The notes: generated by a model from the letters alone, not told the origin. Numbered from the stretch's first letter, positions 33,827 to 42,828 are shown. The stretch: DNA of 64,000 nucleotides from SHVO01 sp041906145 (GCA_041906145.1 JAYRJU010000002.1:434001-498000), one strand, 5' to 3'. Program-made: numbers and translations.

Positions 33827-34465
33827 TTATGGCTTCGGTTGCGCCGAAATCCGGCGCATGTGCGCGAAGTAGTGCCACAGGAAGATGGCCACGCTCGACC
33901 GATAGGGCCGCCAGGGCGCTCCCAGCGTTTCGCAGACATCCGGCGCGGGGCGGTCTCCCAACTCATGCAACATACGGATGGCGTGCTGGATGGCCAGATC
34001 GCCCACGGGCCAAATGTCGGGGCGCCCCATACCGAATAGAAGATAGATGTCGGCGGTCCAGTCGCCGATGCCTTTATACGCGGTGAGGGTCGCGCGCACT
34101 TCTTCATCGGGTGCGCGGGCGAGGGTACGGAAATTCAGTTTGCCTGCGGCGGCGGCTTCGGCGAGGCCAAGGGCATAGCGGGATTTCGGGCCGCTCATGC
34201 CGTTGGCGCGCAGACCGTCCTCGCCAAGCGCGAGCACGCTGCGCGGCGTCACGCGTCCGCCTGCCGCCTTTTTCAGCTTCGCCCAGATCGCCGCGCCCGC
34301 GGCCGTGGAGACCTGTTGATCGACGATGATGTGGATGAGCGTCGCGAAGCCCGGCTCCATGCCGCGCGCATTGGGAAGCCCGGCGCGTTTGATCGCGCCC
34401 GACAAACGTTTGTCGCGGCGGCGCAGGATGCCGAGATGGCGATGCAGTTCGTCTTGGGGCAGCAT
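33827..34465 (-). CDS. DNA-3-methyladenine glycosylase II family protein (AlkA-like)
   Basis: The enzyme excises alkylated purines in base excision repair. The 212-aa protein has the HhH-GPD hairpin LTAYKGIGDWTADIYLLFGMG near residues 140-160 followed by the catalytic Asp in WPVGDLAIQHA. The early segment LIHIIVDQQVSTAAGAAIWAKL is the usual substrate-pocket helix. I start at the ATG at 34465, one base after the yaaA stop; the longer frame to 34528 lies inside yaaA. It lacks the N-terminal AlkA_N domain of E. coli AlkA, as do many short family members. It is the last gene of a lipoprotein-cNMP-yaaA-glycosylase unit. Confidence 0.92.
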   Translation of the reverse strand: MLPQDELHRHLGILRRRDKRLSGAIKRAGLPNARGMEPGFATLIHIIVDQQVSTAAGAAIWAKLKKAAGGRVTPRSVLALGEDGLRANGMSGPKSRYALGLAEAAAAGKLNFRTLARAPDEEVRATLTAYKGIGDWTADIYLLFGMGRPDIWPVGDLAIQHAIRMLHELGDRPAPDVCETLGAPWRPYRSSVAIFLWHYFAHMRRISAQPKP

Positions 34466-34466
34466 T

Positions 34467-35240
34467 TTACTTCGCTTTCCGGCTAAAGACCCATTGCGCG
34501 CCCTGTGAGGCCTTGGCGTCAAAGGCATATCCAGCGGTGTCGAAGCGTTTCAGTTCCTCCGGTTTTGTCAGGCGATGCTGCACGATGTACCTGGCCATTA
34601 AGCCGCGCGCTTTTTTGGCCATGAAGCTCACGATCTGCGCCTTTCCGTTTTTTATCTCTTTGAAAAGGGGCTGGACGATTGGGGCTTTAAGGGCGCTTTC
34701 GTCCACCGCCGCCCAATATTCTTCTGACGCCAGATTGACGAATGTGGGGCCCTTCATAGGAGCGGTCAGGCGATTGAGGTAGCCCGCGACGCCTTCATGC
34801 CAGAATGAGTAAAGGTCCGGGCCGCGCTCGTTCTTCAGCCGCGTTCCCATCTCAAGCCGGTAGGGTTGAATCGCGTCGAGCGGCCGCAGCACGCCGTAAA
34901 GCCCGGATAGGATCGCGACATGGTCTTGCGCGAATGCGATATCGGCCGCGCTCAGCGTCTTGGCGTCGAAGCCAATGTAGACATCGCCGGCGAACGCGAA
35001 GATCGCGGGCTTGGTTTCGACCTTGTTTTTGGGATCGAAGCTTTGAAAGCGTTCGAAGTTAAGCTCCGCCAGTTTGGCGCTGATATCCATGAGGCGGCGA
35101 AGATCCGCGCGCGTGAGCGCCTTGCCGCGCGCGGCAAGGATCGCCGTGTCCTTGAGCAGGCCCGGCTGCGTCGCCTTGGCGAAATCTGGGGGAGGCGAGA
35201 AGTCCAGCCGTTTAGCCGGCGACAGAAGAGCAAGCAGCAT
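34467..35240 (-). CDS. yaaA: Peroxide stress protein YaaA (DUF328)
   Basis: This 257-aa protein begins MLLALLSPAKRLDFSPP, the family hallmark. FQSFDP, IYVGFDAKTLSA-like (here VYIGFDAKTLSAADIAFAQ), LSGLYGVLRPLDAIQPYRLEMGT and NLASEEYWAAV follow in the usual order. In E. coli, YaaA limits intracellular iron and protects DNA from peroxide damage. It lies 12 nt after the cNMP-binding gene and one base before the AlkA-like glycosylase, which fits a DNA-damage protection unit. Confidence 0.96.
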   Translation of the reverse strand: MLLALLSPAKRLDFSPPPDFAKATQPGLLKDTAILAARGKALTRADLRRLMDISAKLAELNFERFQSFDPKNKVETKPAIFAFAGDVYIGFDAKTLSAADIAFAQDHVAILSGLYGVLRPLDAIQPYRLEMGTRLKNERGPDLYSFWHEGVAGYLNRLTAPMKGPTFVNLASEEYWAAVDESALKAPIVQPLFKEIKNGKAQIVSFMAKKARGLMARYIVQHRLTKPEELKRFDTAGYAFDAKASQGAQWVFSRKAK

Positions 35241-35252
35241 TGGGTGTAAATC

Positions 35253-35783
35253 TTAAGTGGGCGTGGCGTCCGTTTTATCAGGCGCCTGCGCCGCTTGCGA
35301 TGCTTCTTTGTCGGCTTTTGTCGATGCCTTCAGATCGGCGAGCATCTTCTCGGCGACCTTGGCTGTCGTCGCGTAACGTTCGTTCACGCGGCTCAGATTG
35401 TTGACCAGGATCGCGAGGAGGGCGCGAATGAAGGGATCGCACGAATTGATCTTTTGTTGCATCGTGGTGCGCGAGATGCGGCAGACGACGGACGATTCAA
35501 GGGCAATCGTGGTGGCTGTGCGGCGCTCGCCGGTGATGGCGGCCATCTCGCCGAACATGGCGCCTTTCTCCAGGACGGCGAGGCGTACCTGCTTTCCTTC
35601 GACGGTCTTGTAGACGCCGATCCTGCCGGACTCGATGACGAAGGTGTCGCTGCTGTCCTGTCCTTCGCGGAAGATAACCTTGTCTTTTTCGAAGAGAATG
35701 CGGGCGAGAATTTCGCCGCGCTTGGCGCGCAGGCTTGCGCTTTCCTCTTCCTGTTGCAGCGGCGCATCGCCGAAGCCAGTCAT
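35253..35783 (-). CDS. Cyclic-nucleotide-binding domain protein
   Basis: This 176-aa protein has a cNMP-binding beta-roll at about residues 25-145: FEKDKVIFREGQDSSDTFVIESGRIGVYK, then the phosphate-binding cassette region MFGEMAAITGERRTATTIALESSVVCRIS. There is no helix-turn-helix after the roll, only a Lys/Ala/Asp-rich tail, so it is not a Crp-type transcription factor. It starts at ATG 35783, overlapping the lipoprotein stop (ATGA). Whether it binds cAMP, cGMP or nothing is open. The partner is unknown. Confidence 0.88.
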   Translation of the reverse strand: MTGFGDAPLQQEEESASLRAKRGEILARILFEKDKVIFREGQDSSDTFVIESGRIGVYKTVEGKQVRLAVLEKGAMFGEMAAITGERRTATTIALESSVVCRISRTTMQQKINSCDPFIRALLAILVNNLSRVNERYATTAKVAEKMLADLKASTKADKEASQAAQAPDKTDATPT

Positions 35784-36433
35784 GGCTGAAGCATCTCCGA
35801 CCGGCCGAGCGAAGCCTGCCAAACACCGTCGGGGTTCTTGCAGGCCAGCGTACTTGCCCGTTCCTCGGTTTCCGTGATTCGCACCGTTTGAATGAACGTG
35901 CGGCAGACAAAACTGCCCATGGCGTTTTCTTCTTCGGCCATCGCGCTTCCTGTCCGCCCGCTATCTTCCCAGAAGATGGTTTCGCCGAGGGGCGCGGTGA
36001 AGGCTTCCGTTTGCGCGGCGCGTTGCAGCGCGGCCTGGTCCTTCGTCAGCTGCGCCAGAACGGCCGTGGGCAATATATCGAGTGGCTCCGACGGCGCATC
36101 CGTTTTCGCTTGTTTGGCCATGGCGGCGTTTTGCTTGGCGAAGCGTGCCGATTGCGCGCGGTGCGCTTGCGCGGCTTGGGACGCCGCGCGCGCGCGGGCG
36201 GTCGCGAGCGAAACTTGGCGCGCGGTTTGCGCCGACGCGGCCGAACTTGCCGCTATATTCTGGCTGACAATCCGAAGGTCCTGAGAAACGGTGCGCGCTG
36301 TAGATGCGATCGGCGAGATCGCCGCAGCGGTGGTTTGGCGGGCAACACGCGGCAAAATGCCGCAGCTCGCAAGACATGCGGCCGCCAATACCACGATCGT
36401 CAATCGATGCCGAAGTTTCCCCACGCCGCGCAT
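35780..36433 (-). CDS. Lipoprotein with C-terminal surface-antigen-like module
   Basis: This 217-aa exported lipoprotein has a signal with lipobox LASC (Cys about 24). A helical Ala/Gln/Ser-rich region (about 30-110), probably coiled coil, follows. The C-terminal module is GETIFWEDSGRTGSA ... CRTFIQTVRI ... ACKNPDGVWQ. The same spacing of W, G, C and W recurs in the next gene upstream (36535-37173), and resembles the end of rickettsial 17-kDa surface antigens. It is translationally coupled to the cNMP-binding gene. The function is unknown; a cell-envelope role is inferred. Confidence 0.8.
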   Translation of the reverse strand: MRGVGKLRHRLTIVVLAAACLASCGILPRVARQTTAAAISPIASTARTVSQDLRIVSQNIAASSAASAQTARQVSLATARARAASQAAQAHRAQSARFAKQNAAMAKQAKTDAPSEPLDILPTAVLAQLTKDQAALQRAAQTEAFTAPLGETIFWEDSGRTGSAMAEEENAMGSFVCRTFIQTVRITETEERASTLACKNPDGVWQASLGRSEMLQP

Positions 36434-36534
36434 CCCCCGTACGTCGGGGCATTATAAAGGGGTGCTCGGAAAAATACCTGCGTAAATCGGCGGCCGGAAC
36501 GGGTGGCTCCCGCTCCGGCCTGCTCCTCGAGTGG

Positions 36535-37173
36535 CTAATTCGGGACGATTTCCCAATCGGTGTCGGCGTCGTTCCGGCAGGCTGTGCCGTAGGCTTCTTC
36601 GTTCCGGCCGTCGATCACGACGTTCTGACGGAACTCGCGGCAGTAACGATTGCCCGCCCAGCCGTCACGGGTCGTTGTGATCTCGCCGCGAACGCGTCCG
36701 TCGTTCCAATTGATTGGCTCGCCGATCGGAGCATCGAGAGCGTCGCGATAGGCTCCGTAGTAGACTCCGCGTGCACGCGTGCTCAGGCGGTCGCGAACGT
36801 ACGGCGAGAACACGACAACGCCTCCGGCGGGGTAATAGCCCGAATAGCCATAGGCTGGACGCGACGGATATGGATAAGCGGGATAAGCGTAAGGACGCGG
36901 GCCGTAGTACATCGGCGGCGCCACATACGTGAAACCTAGCGAGAGGTGATCGCCGCCGCGCCATCCGCGATGACCCCAGCCGCCGCGGCCCCAATGGCCG
37001 CCGGTGCTGTAACCGATGCCGAAGCCGCTTCCACCCCAGCTATTGAAACCTGTCGAGAACGAAAAGGAATCGCGCGCGGTTGCCGGCGCCGGCGCGGCGA
37101 TGACGCCCGCGCCCACCACGGCGGCGACCGCAGCGCCGCGCAAAAGTGTTCCCAAAATCGAAGAGGCGTACAT
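36535..37173 (-). CDS. Exported Gly/Tyr-rich protein with surface-antigen-like C-terminus
   Basis: I start this 212-aa protein at ATG 37173, which has GAGGAAAA just upstream; the frame is open to 37236. There is a signal peptide (MYASSILGTLLRG...APATA), then a low-complexity Gly/Trp/Tyr/Pro region (about residues 40-125, with GGHWGRGGWGHRGWRGG and repeated YPAYPYPSRPAYGYSGYYP). The C-terminal module is GEPINWNDGRVRGEI ... YCREFRQNVVI ... TACRNDADTDWEIV, shared with the neighbouring lipoprotein. It is probably periplasmic or surface located. No enzymatic motif is seen. Confidence 0.82.
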   Translation of the reverse strand: MYASSILGTLLRGAAVAAVVGAGVIAAPAPATARDSFSFSTGFNSWGGSGFGIGYSTGGHWGRGGWGHRGWRGGDHLSLGFTYVAPPMYYGPRPYAYPAYPYPSRPAYGYSGYYPAGGVVVFSPYVRDRLSTRARGVYYGAYRDALDAPIGEPINWNDGRVRGEITTTRDGWAGNRYCREFRQNVVIDGRNEEAYGTACRNDADTDWEIVPN

Positions 37174-37439
37174 GATTTTCCTCACACGCATGAACTTGGA
37201 CAACTGGAGCGTCGCCCCCTCCGATCCGTTGATCATGGACGTCTGAGAGCCGAGCCCCGCCTGTGTGGTTTATGCCCAAAAAGCCCGGCTAAATTAAGGC
37301 GAACGCAACCGGCAGTGACAGCCTTGTAACGCGGCCCTCGCCCTTCCCGTACCTAAAATAGACAGAGGCGCCCGGTCTCGTGGAACTGGGATGGCCTTGA
37401 AATTTTTCCACGAGATTTCAACAGGTTCACGATATACTC

Positions 37440-38189
37440 ATGACTGCACTGTCACAGCCGGAGAGCGAGCTTGCCGCCAGCGACAACCGCGCGAAGCGTA
37501 CGGATGGACCGATGCGGGTGCTAGTGATCGAGGACGACCGCGAAGCGGCGGAGTTCCTCACCAAAGGTTTGCGGGAAAGCGGCTACATCGTCGACCACGC
37601 GGCGGATGGGCGCGAGGGATTGTTCCTCGCATTGTCCGAGCCCTACGACGTGATGGTCGTCGACCGTATGTTGCCGGGCCCCGATGGGCTTTCGATCGTC
37701 GAGTCCGTGCGTAAGTCGAATATCGCCACCCCAGTCCTATTTCTCAGCGCCCTCGGCGAAGTCGAAGATCGGGTCGCCGGCTTGAAGGCTGGCGGCGACG
37801 ACTATCTCGCCAAGCCTTTCGCGTTCTCCGAGCTGCTCGCTCGTCTTGAAGCGCTGCTGCGGCGGTCCGGAACGCCCCCGGAAAACACGCAACTGAAGGT
37901 CGGCGACCTTGAAATGGACCTTTTGGCCCGCAAGGTCGTGCGTCAAGGCAAGCGCGTGTATCTGCATCCGCGCGAATTCCGCCTGCTCGAATATCTCATG
38001 CGCCATGCCGGGCAGGTCGTAACCCGGACGATGCTTCTTGAGAACGTGTGGGAGTATCACTTCGATCCGCAGACGAACGTGATCGACGTCCACATCAGCC
38101 GTTTGCGTCAGAAGATCGACAAACCCTTCGACAAGCCGATCCTGCATACGGTGCGCGGCGCCGGTTATAAGCTCGAACCGGCGGCCTGA
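37440..38189 (+). CDS. OmpR/PhoB-family response regulator
   Basis: This 249-aa two-component transcription factor has a receiver (about 25-140) with VIEDDREAAEF, acceptor Asp in VMVVDRMLPGPDG and Lys in YLAKPF. The winged-helix DNA-binding domain (about 150-247) has LHPREFRLLEYLMRHAGQVVTR and NVIDVHISRLRQKID. A second in-frame ATG at 37512 (MRVLVIEDD) is an alternative start that would remove a 24-residue extension. It lies 8 nt upstream of the cognate kinase gene. Target genes are unknown. Confidence 0.94.
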   Translation: MTALSQPESELAASDNRAKRTDGPMRVLVIEDDREAAEFLTKGLRESGYIVDHAADGREGLFLALSEPYDVMVVDRMLPGPDGLSIVESVRKSNIATPVLFLSALGEVEDRVAGLKAGGDDYLAKPFAFSELLARLEALLRRSGTPPENTQLKVGDLEMDLLARKVVRQGKRVYLHPREFRLLEYLMRHAGQVVTRTMLLENVWEYHFDPQTNVIDVHISRLRQKIDKPFDKPILHTVRGAGYKLEPAA

Positions 38190-38197
38190 GCTGCGTC

Positions 38198-39664
38198 ATG
38201 CAGCGCATCGCCCGTATTTTCTCTTCTTTCACTTTCCGGCTCGCGGTCGTCTATACGCTGATTTTCGGCATTTCCGTCGGTGGCCTTTTCTACTTCGTGT
38301 TCTGGGCCACGGCGGGTTTCGCCGAGCAGCAAATGGAAGCGGCTATTGAAGCCGAAGTTGTGACGTTCCAGGAGAGTCTTGCGCGCGCCGGTGTGCAGGG
38401 GCTCATCATGGCCGTGAACCGCCGCGCCGATCCAAATACCAACCGCGACGGGGTCTATTTGTTGGTGGACCGGGCGGGTGCTCCGCTCGCGGGCAACATG
38501 CGCGTGTGGCCGCAACGGGGCGTGACTGACGACGTTTGGATCAACTTCACCACAAGCGATAATCGCGGCGCGACTCCCGCCACCGCCGACGTGCGGGCGC
38601 TTCAACTGATGGATCCGGAGAGCGGCGTGCGGCTGCTTGTCGGCCGCGACGTGCGCGCGGCGCGCGTCTTCCGCGAACGTTTGCGCGATTCGCTGAATGT
38701 CGGCCTCGCCATTACAGTCGCTCTTGGTTTGTTAGGTGGTTTTATCTTCAGCCGGACGATCATGGGGCGCGTCGAATCTATTACCCGCACCTGCCGCAGC
38801 ATCATGTCCGGCGACTTAAGCAAGCGCGTGCCGGTCAGCCAGCGTAACGACGAACTAAGCCAGCTTTCGGTCAGCATCAACTCGATGCTCGATCAGATTG
38901 AGCGCCTCATGCGCGGGATGCAGCAGGTTTCTGAGAGCGTCGCGCACGATTTGCGCACGCCGTTGACCCGTCTGCGCAGCCGGCTCGAGAATTCGTTGCG
39001 TCATGTCGACGATCCCGCCCAGCGCGGAGCCATCGAAGGCGCGCTCGAAGATGCCGACAGCCTGCTCGCCACGTTTGCGGCGCTCCTGCGCGTAGCGCGC
39101 GCCGAAGCGGGAACGCAGCGCAACTATGTCGATATCGATCTTCACACGTTGGCCGAGGAGGTTGCCGACCTCTATGGGCCGCTGGCGGAAGAAAAGGGGC
39201 TCGGTTTCATCACTCGCTTCGAGCAGGGGCTTTTCGTGAAGGGGGATCCGAATCTCCTCGCGCAGGCGTTCGCCAACCTGATCGACAACGCCATAAAATA
39301 TACCGACACCGGCGCGGTGACGGTGGTGTTGACGCGGCAGAAAGGTCAGCCGGCCGTTATTGTCTGCGATACCGGTCCGGGTATTCCCGACGAATATAAA
39401 GACAAGGTGTTGGAACGGCTGTTCCGCCTGGAGCAGAGCCGGACTTCACCCGGCAGCGGCCTTGGACTTGCGCTGGTGGCCGCCGTTGCCAAGTCGCACG
39501 GTTTAGAATTGAAACTCGAGGACAATGTGCCAGGTCTCAAGGTATCGCTGTCTTTCCCGTTGAGCGTGGTCTCTCAAGACCCCAAGCTATTGGGCGCGGC
39601 GCCCGTGAAGTCGCTACCCGCGCCTCCGAAGGGCCCAAACGCGGCTGAAGCCGCCGCCGCTTAG
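38198..39664 (+). CDS. Sensor histidine kinase with HAMP domain
   Basis: This 488-aa membrane kinase has TM helices near residues 12-34 and 165-187 flanking a periplasmic domain of about 130 residues. HAMP (about 188-240), HisKA with SVAHDLRTPLTRLRSRLE, and HATPase_c with NLIDNAIKYTD, CDTGPGIPDEY and SGLGLALVAAVAKSHG follow. It pairs with the OmpR-type regulator 8 nt upstream. The input is unknown. Confidence 0.94.
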   Translation: MQRIARIFSSFTFRLAVVYTLIFGISVGGLFYFVFWATAGFAEQQMEAAIEAEVVTFQESLARAGVQGLIMAVNRRADPNTNRDGVYLLVDRAGAPLAGNMRVWPQRGVTDDVWINFTTSDNRGATPATADVRALQLMDPESGVRLLVGRDVRAARVFRERLRDSLNVGLAITVALGLLGGFIFSRTIMGRVESITRTCRSIMSGDLSKRVPVSQRNDELSQLSVSINSMLDQIERLMRGMQQVSESVAHDLRTPLTRLRSRLENSLRHVDDPAQRGAIEGALEDADSLLATFAALLRVARAEAGTQRNYVDIDLHTLAEEVADLYGPLAEEKGLGFITRFEQGLFVKGDPNLLAQAFANLIDNAIKYTDTGAVTVVLTRQKGQPAVIVCDTGPGIPDEYKDKVLERLFRLEQSRTSPGSGLGLALVAAVAKSHGLELKLEDNVPGLKVSLSFPLSVVSQDPKLLGAAPVKSLPAPPKGPNAAEAAAA

Positions 39665-39730
39665 CCTTTGCGGCAACCACCCTTGAACTTCATGCGTTGC
39701 TGGCCTGGATGTGTGGACGTGGGGCCTTCG

Positions 39731-39913
39731 ATGCTGCAATTCAAATATCTCGCTTATCTTGCGGTCGTATGCGCTGTCTTGCTCGACCTTTATAGTGGTA
39801 AGCCGGACGCGAGCGCGCTGATGCGCGTCAGCCTCGATGGCGCGGCACTCCTTTTCGCGGCGATCGGTTTGGGCGGTCTCGCCGTTGGGACTTACCGGGT
39901 TCCGCGGCGCTAA
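39731..39913 (+). CDS. Small membrane protein, hypothetical
   Basis: The 60-aa product has two likely TM segments (LAYLAVVCAVLLDLYSG and ALLFAAIGLGGLAVGTY) and an Arg-rich end. I prefer the ATG at 39731, with GGGG 8 nt upstream, over a longer frame from 39668. It follows the kinase gene by 66 nt and may be co-transcribed. The family is unknown. Confidence 0.6.
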   Translation: MLQFKYLAYLAVVCAVLLDLYSGKPDASALMRVSLDGAALLFAAIGLGGLAVGTYRVPRR

Positions 39914-40219
39914 AGCCGCTTTTTATACTTTCTTTATGCGGTCTCCATCGCCGAGACGATGCCGCTTCTAAGTCGGCCGTCGTGAAAAAGCCGAAATAAA
40001 ATAAGTTAAAACAATAGCTTAGTGTCTGGCAGCCGAAGCGACGTCCTGCGTCGGTGTTAATCTGGCCGCACAACACGCCCTGCGCGTCCTGATACTTCCT
40101 TTATGCACGCGGCCCCTTTTCCACATCGCGACTTTACGGGCGGAGCGGCCATCTTCTCCTCAGTTGTGACGGACGGATTCCAGAACGGGGTCCTGGGGAA
40201 ACGATAGGGAGTTTCAAAG
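39914..40219 (+). promoter_or_regulatory. 306-bp upstream region of the ECF sigma gene
   Basis: No gene is seen. An AT-rich patch near 39995-40025 (GAAATAAAATAAGTTAAAACAATAG) stands out from the GC-rich surroundings and could include a promoter. GGGAG lies about 10 nt before the sigma-factor ATG. I could not assign -35/-10 boxes with confidence. Confidence 0.4.
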
Positions 40220-40723
40220 ATGACCGCGTTTCAGACCGAACTGCAGATATTGCTTCCGGACCTCGCGCGCTTCGCGCGTGTCCTGACGCGCAATGAAGAC
40301 GATGCTCACGATCTCGTGCAGGACTGCGTTGAGCGGGCTCTGCGGAAACAGGATCTTTTTCAACAGGGCACCAGTCTCAAGTCGTGGCTATTCACGCTGA
40401 TGCGCAATGTCTTCATCAGCCAGAAGCGCCGGGAGACCCTCGACCGCCGCTATGTCGCGATGGCCGATGACGGGAATTTGCGCGTTCAGGTCCCTGGTCA
40501 GGTCAACAGTGTGTTCTTGAAGCAGACCATGCGCGCTTTGCGCCGTCTGTCTTCCAACGAACGTCAGGCGATTGTTGTCCTCGGCGTTCATGAAGGCAGT
40601 CAGCACGAGGTGGCGCGCGCGATGAATGAACCCGTCGGTACAGTGAAGTCCCGCCTTTGCCGCGGCCGCGCCCACTTGCGCGCCGCCATGGGCCTCGACG
40701 AAGCGATGCTCGCGACGGCCTAG
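40220..40723 (+). CDS. ECF-type RNA polymerase sigma factor
   Basis: This 167-aa group-IV sigma factor has region 2 with LTRNEDDAHDLVQDCVERAL and FQQGTSLKSWLFTLMRNVFI near residues 22-65, and region 4 with RQAIVVLGVHEGSQHEVARAM-type helix-turn-helix and VGTVKSRLCRGRAHLRA near 110-150. No anti-sigma factor, NepR or zinc-finger gene is adjacent, so its control is unclear. It ends with an intrinsic terminator and so appears monocistronic. Confidence 0.92.
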   Translation: MTAFQTELQILLPDLARFARVLTRNEDDAHDLVQDCVERALRKQDLFQQGTSLKSWLFTLMRNVFISQKRRETLDRRYVAMADDGNLRVQVPGQVNSVFLKQTMRALRRLSSNERQAIVVLGVHEGSQHEVARAMNEPVGTVKSRLCRGRAHLRAAMGLDEAMLATA

Positions 40724-40810
40724 AGTTCTGTAACTAGTTTTGTAACCAGTTTTAGGAATCCATCGGAGCGGTATCTCCCATCCCCCATCACGCCGCACGG
40801 TGGTAACTTG

Positions 40811-40849
40811 AGCCCCGCAACGAATCACCTCGTTTGCGGGGCTTTTTCT
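40811..40849 (+). terminator. Rho-independent terminator of the ECF sigma gene
   Basis: A 10-bp stem, AGCCCCGCAA / TTGCGGGGCT, with a 13-nt loop is followed by TTTTTCTTTTC. It lies about 90 nt after the sigma-factor stop and before the M61 peptidase gene. Confidence 0.9.
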
Positions 40850-40911
40850 TTTCTTTTCCGACCGGGCCGCGCTGGTAAGCTCGGCGGATCAGCCGTTTGG
40901 GGGAACGACAG

Positions 40912-42825
40912 GTGAATTTCAAAACAGTATTGTCGGCGCTGGCCGTTGTTATCGCGGTCACTGCGCCCGTATCCGCCGCCGATTTCAGTCAGGCCGTTCC
41001 GCTGCCCACGCCGCGCGATGAGGCCTATCCCGGCACCATCAAACTGCATGTCGATGCGACCAACACGGAACAGCGCATCTTCACAGTTCGTGCGAATATC
41101 CCCGCGGCGGCCGGTCCGTTGACCCTTTTGTTCCCCGAGTGGCTGCCGGCCAATCACGCGCCCCGCGGGCCAATCGACAAACTCGCCGGCTTAATCGTCA
41201 AGGCGGGGGGACAGCGCGTGGAATGGCGCCGCGATCCGGTCGAAGTGTATGCGTTCCACATCGAAGTGCCGGCGGGCGCGACATCTGTTGATCTTGAGTA
41301 TCAGTATCTTTCGCCGACGGCCGGCGAACAGGGACGTATCGTCGTAACGCCCGAAATGCTGAACCTACAATGGAACACCGTTGTGCTCTATCCTGCGGGC
41401 TATTACGCGCGGCGTATCCCCGTGGAAGCCAGCGTCACACTTCCGGACGGATGGCAAATGGGTACGGCGCTCGAAACCGCGGCGACCGCGGGAAGCGAAA
41501 CGACCTTCAAGCCCGTGTCACTGGAAGTGCTTGTCGATTCCCCAATCTTCGCCGGACGTTACTTCAGCCGTATTGATCTCGACCCGAAGGGCCGCTCCCG
41601 CGTTACGCTTAATATCATGGCCGATGAGGCGGAACAGCTCGAGGCGAAGCCCGAGTATATCGCGGCTCACCGCAACCTTGTGAAGCAGGCCGATCTTTTG
41701 TTCGGCGCCCGTCACTACGATCACTACGATTTCCTGCTCGCGCTTTCCGACAAGATGGGCGGTATCGGCCTCGAGCATCATCGCTCGAGCGAGAACGGCA
41801 CCAGCGCCAAGTATTTCACGGAATGGGACCGCAGGTTCTCCGGCCGCGATCTTCTGGCGCACGAATATAGTCACTCCTGGAACGGCAAGTATCGCCGCCC
41901 GGCGGATCTCTGGACGCCGAACTACAATGTTCCTATGCGCGATTCCCTCCTGTGGCTTTACGAAGGCCAAACCCAGTATTGGGGCTATGTCCTCGCCGCG
42001 CGGTCGGGGCTTTGGACCAAACAACAGGCGCTAGACGCGCTCGCCGCGACCGCGGCGCTGTACGATCATCGTATTGGCCGCGAATGGAAGCCGTTGCAGG
42101 ACACAACAAATGATCCGATCACGTCGGCGCGCCGTCCCCAGCCGTGGTCGAGTTGGCAACGCAGCGAGGACTACTATTCCGAAGGCCTCCTGGTATGGCT
42201 CGACGTCGACACGGTGCTGCGCGAGCGCACGAACGGGCGGCGTTCGCTCGATGATTTTGCGCGTGCGTTTTTCGGGCAGCAGGATGGCGAGTGGGAAAAG
42301 CAGGCGACTTATACGTTCGAGGACGTCGTGGCCTTCCTCAATGAACTCGCGCCCAACGACTGGACCACGTTCCTGCGCCAACGCCTCGATGGTCACGGTC
42401 CCGGCGCGCCGCTCGACGGTGTTTCGCGTGGCGGATACCGTTTGATTTACACCGAGGAGCCGACGGAGCTTTTCAAGACCTTGGAGACCCAGCGCCGCGT
42501 TCTCGATCTTAGCTATTCACTTGGGACAAGCGTCGAGTCCGACGGGAGGCTGGCCAGCGTTGTGTGGGACGGCGCGCTTTTCAAAGCGGGGCTCGCCATC
42601 GGCGCGCGCATCATTGCGGTCAATGGCAAAGCCTATGATCACGACCGGATGAAAGCGGCCGTGAAGGAAACAAAGAACGGCAAAAAGACGGAATTGATCG
42701 TCAGGGTGGGAGACGATGTCCGCACCCTGACGGTCGATTATAGCGGTGGTTTGAGATATCCGCGCCTGGAGCGTGTCGAGAAAACGCCGGCCCGCTTCGA
42801 CGATATCGTTACCGCCAAGAAGTAG
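40912..42825 (+). CDS. M61 family metallopeptidase (glycyl aminopeptidase-like) with PDZ domain
   Basis: This 637-aa exported zinc peptidase has a signal peptide ending around VSAA, a beta-rich N-terminal domain, then the gluzincin core: DLLAHEYSHSWNGKYRRP (HExxH) with the downstream third ligand in WLYEGQTQYWGYVL. A C-terminal PDZ domain (about residues 530-610) follows, with LSYSLGTSVESDG and IGARIIAVNGKAYDHDRM. I start at GTG 40912, which has GGGGGAA 7 nt upstream; an in-frame TTG at 40897 precedes that site. Family members cleave N-terminal glycine/alanine from peptides. It is monocistronic and convergent with the small exported protein. Confidence 0.92.
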   Translation: MNFKTVLSALAVVIAVTAPVSAADFSQAVPLPTPRDEAYPGTIKLHVDATNTEQRIFTVRANIPAAAGPLTLLFPEWLPANHAPRGPIDKLAGLIVKAGGQRVEWRRDPVEVYAFHIEVPAGATSVDLEYQYLSPTAGEQGRIVVTPEMLNLQWNTVVLYPAGYYARRIPVEASVTLPDGWQMGTALETAATAGSETTFKPVSLEVLVDSPIFAGRYFSRIDLDPKGRSRVTLNIMADEAEQLEAKPEYIAAHRNLVKQADLLFGARHYDHYDFLLALSDKMGGIGLEHHRSSENGTSAKYFTEWDRRFSGRDLLAHEYSHSWNGKYRRPADLWTPNYNVPMRDSLLWLYEGQTQYWGYVLAARSGLWTKQQALDALAATAALYDHRIGREWKPLQDTTNDPITSARRPQPWSSWQRSEDYYSEGLLVWLDVDTVLRERTNGRRSLDDFARAFFGQQDGEWEKQATYTFEDVVAFLNELAPNDWTTFLRQRLDGHGPGAPLDGVSRGGYRLIYTEEPTELFKTLETQRRVLDLSYSLGTSVESDGRLASVVWDGALFKAGLAIGARIIAVNGKAYDHDRMKAAVKETKNGKKTELIVRVGDDVRTLTVDYSGGLRYPRLERVEKTPARFDDIVTAKK

Positions 42826-42828
42826 TTT

